A stretch of DNA of 64,000 nt from Leptasterias polaris (Eukaryota; Echinodermata; Asteroidea; Forcipulatida; Asteriidae). The DNA is taken from contig JAZGTN010000044.1 of the NCBI GenBank assembly GCA_037783415.1, forward strand, positions 1,116,001-1,180,000, read 5' to 3'. The notes below the pieces were generated by a model. That model ran no database searches. It was not told where the DNA came from and saw only the letters and a program-made list of their open reading frames with translations. Both the position numbers and the translations under genes were made by a program. Positions 63,748-64,000 of this stretch are shown here, one piece after another (the first letter of the stretch is position 1; each line of letters opens with the position of its first letter).

Positions 63748-64000
63748 TTAAAGGCCCTGTACACTATTGGTAAGATCGAAAAACACAAATGTTCACAGAT
63801 TCACACATTACTTACATGATTTAAAGTAAGTAATGGTAGAAAGGGTTCCTTAAAATATTTCTGCCTAAAATGCTATCGTTTCTGAGAAATGAGTAAAACA
63901 ATAGTTTTTATCGCGCGCGATAATAAACTCGATGTTTGAAAAACAGAAAACACATAAGGTCTCTTTTCACTATTTTCTCGTGACCTCGATGACCAATTGA
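63748..64000 (+). mobile_element. TTAA-MITE family 1, cut by the window end
   Basis: TTAA at 63748-63751, 'aaaggccctgtacactattg', and the central 'tatcgcgcgcgata' palindrome as in the 22105 copy. The right end is outside the window. Confidence 0.87.

Overview
This is a eukaryotic, repeat-rich, AT-rich window that starts in degenerate (CCCTAA)n telomere-type repeats. It is probably the left end of a chromosome (subtelomere) of a marine deuterostome. An echinoderm, perhaps a sea star, fits best: TTAGGG-type telomere repeats, dense short TTAA-flanked MITEs, tRNA-Leu-headed SINEs, CR1/L2-like LINE tails and foldback elements. The taxon is inference; no rRNA or mitochondrial marker is present.

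Only two host genes can be supported. The first, on the minus strand (about 52600 down to 23221), is a complete SLC9A (NHE) sodium/proton exchanger. It has one non-coding 5' exon and 19 coding exons. All splice sites and phases join into a single 761-residue frame of 2286 bases including the stop, and one coding exon is only 28 bp. The second, on the plus strand, starts near 53740 with a probable non-coding exon, continues in coding exons at 60599-60774 and 61774-61841, and leaves the window. It encodes a lysine-rich, then coiled-coil protein that I do not recognise. The two genes are divergent, with first exons about 1.1 kb apart.

Layout: 1-700 telomere-like array; 700-23200 gene-poor DNA with MITEs, SINE and LINE fragments, a gypsy gag relic, minisatellites and local duplications; 23221-50222 the NHE gene, whose introns hold many TEs; 50600-59200 the divergent promoter region, loaded with three copies of a ~1 kb element (X), one of which carries a 3.9-kb palindromic foldback element; 59200-64000 the second gene with more repeats.

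The most unusual objects are: (1) the foldback element at 55026-58950, with an exact 6-bp target duplication, arms built from arrays of an 18-bp palindrome and of a 21-bp unit, and a duplicated Penelope-like coding fragment; (2) a ~25-copy, 72-bp minisatellite (32140-33930) that arose by tandem amplification of the interior of a TTAA-flanked MITE; (3) an intronic 130-bp tandem array made from the acceptor junction of NHE exon 7; (4) an RLE-type (R2/R4/Dong-like) LINE 3' end lying inside a TAA microsatellite; and (5) a set of MITEs and non-autonomous elements whose exact target duplications (5, 6, 8, 9 bp, TTAA) can be read directly.
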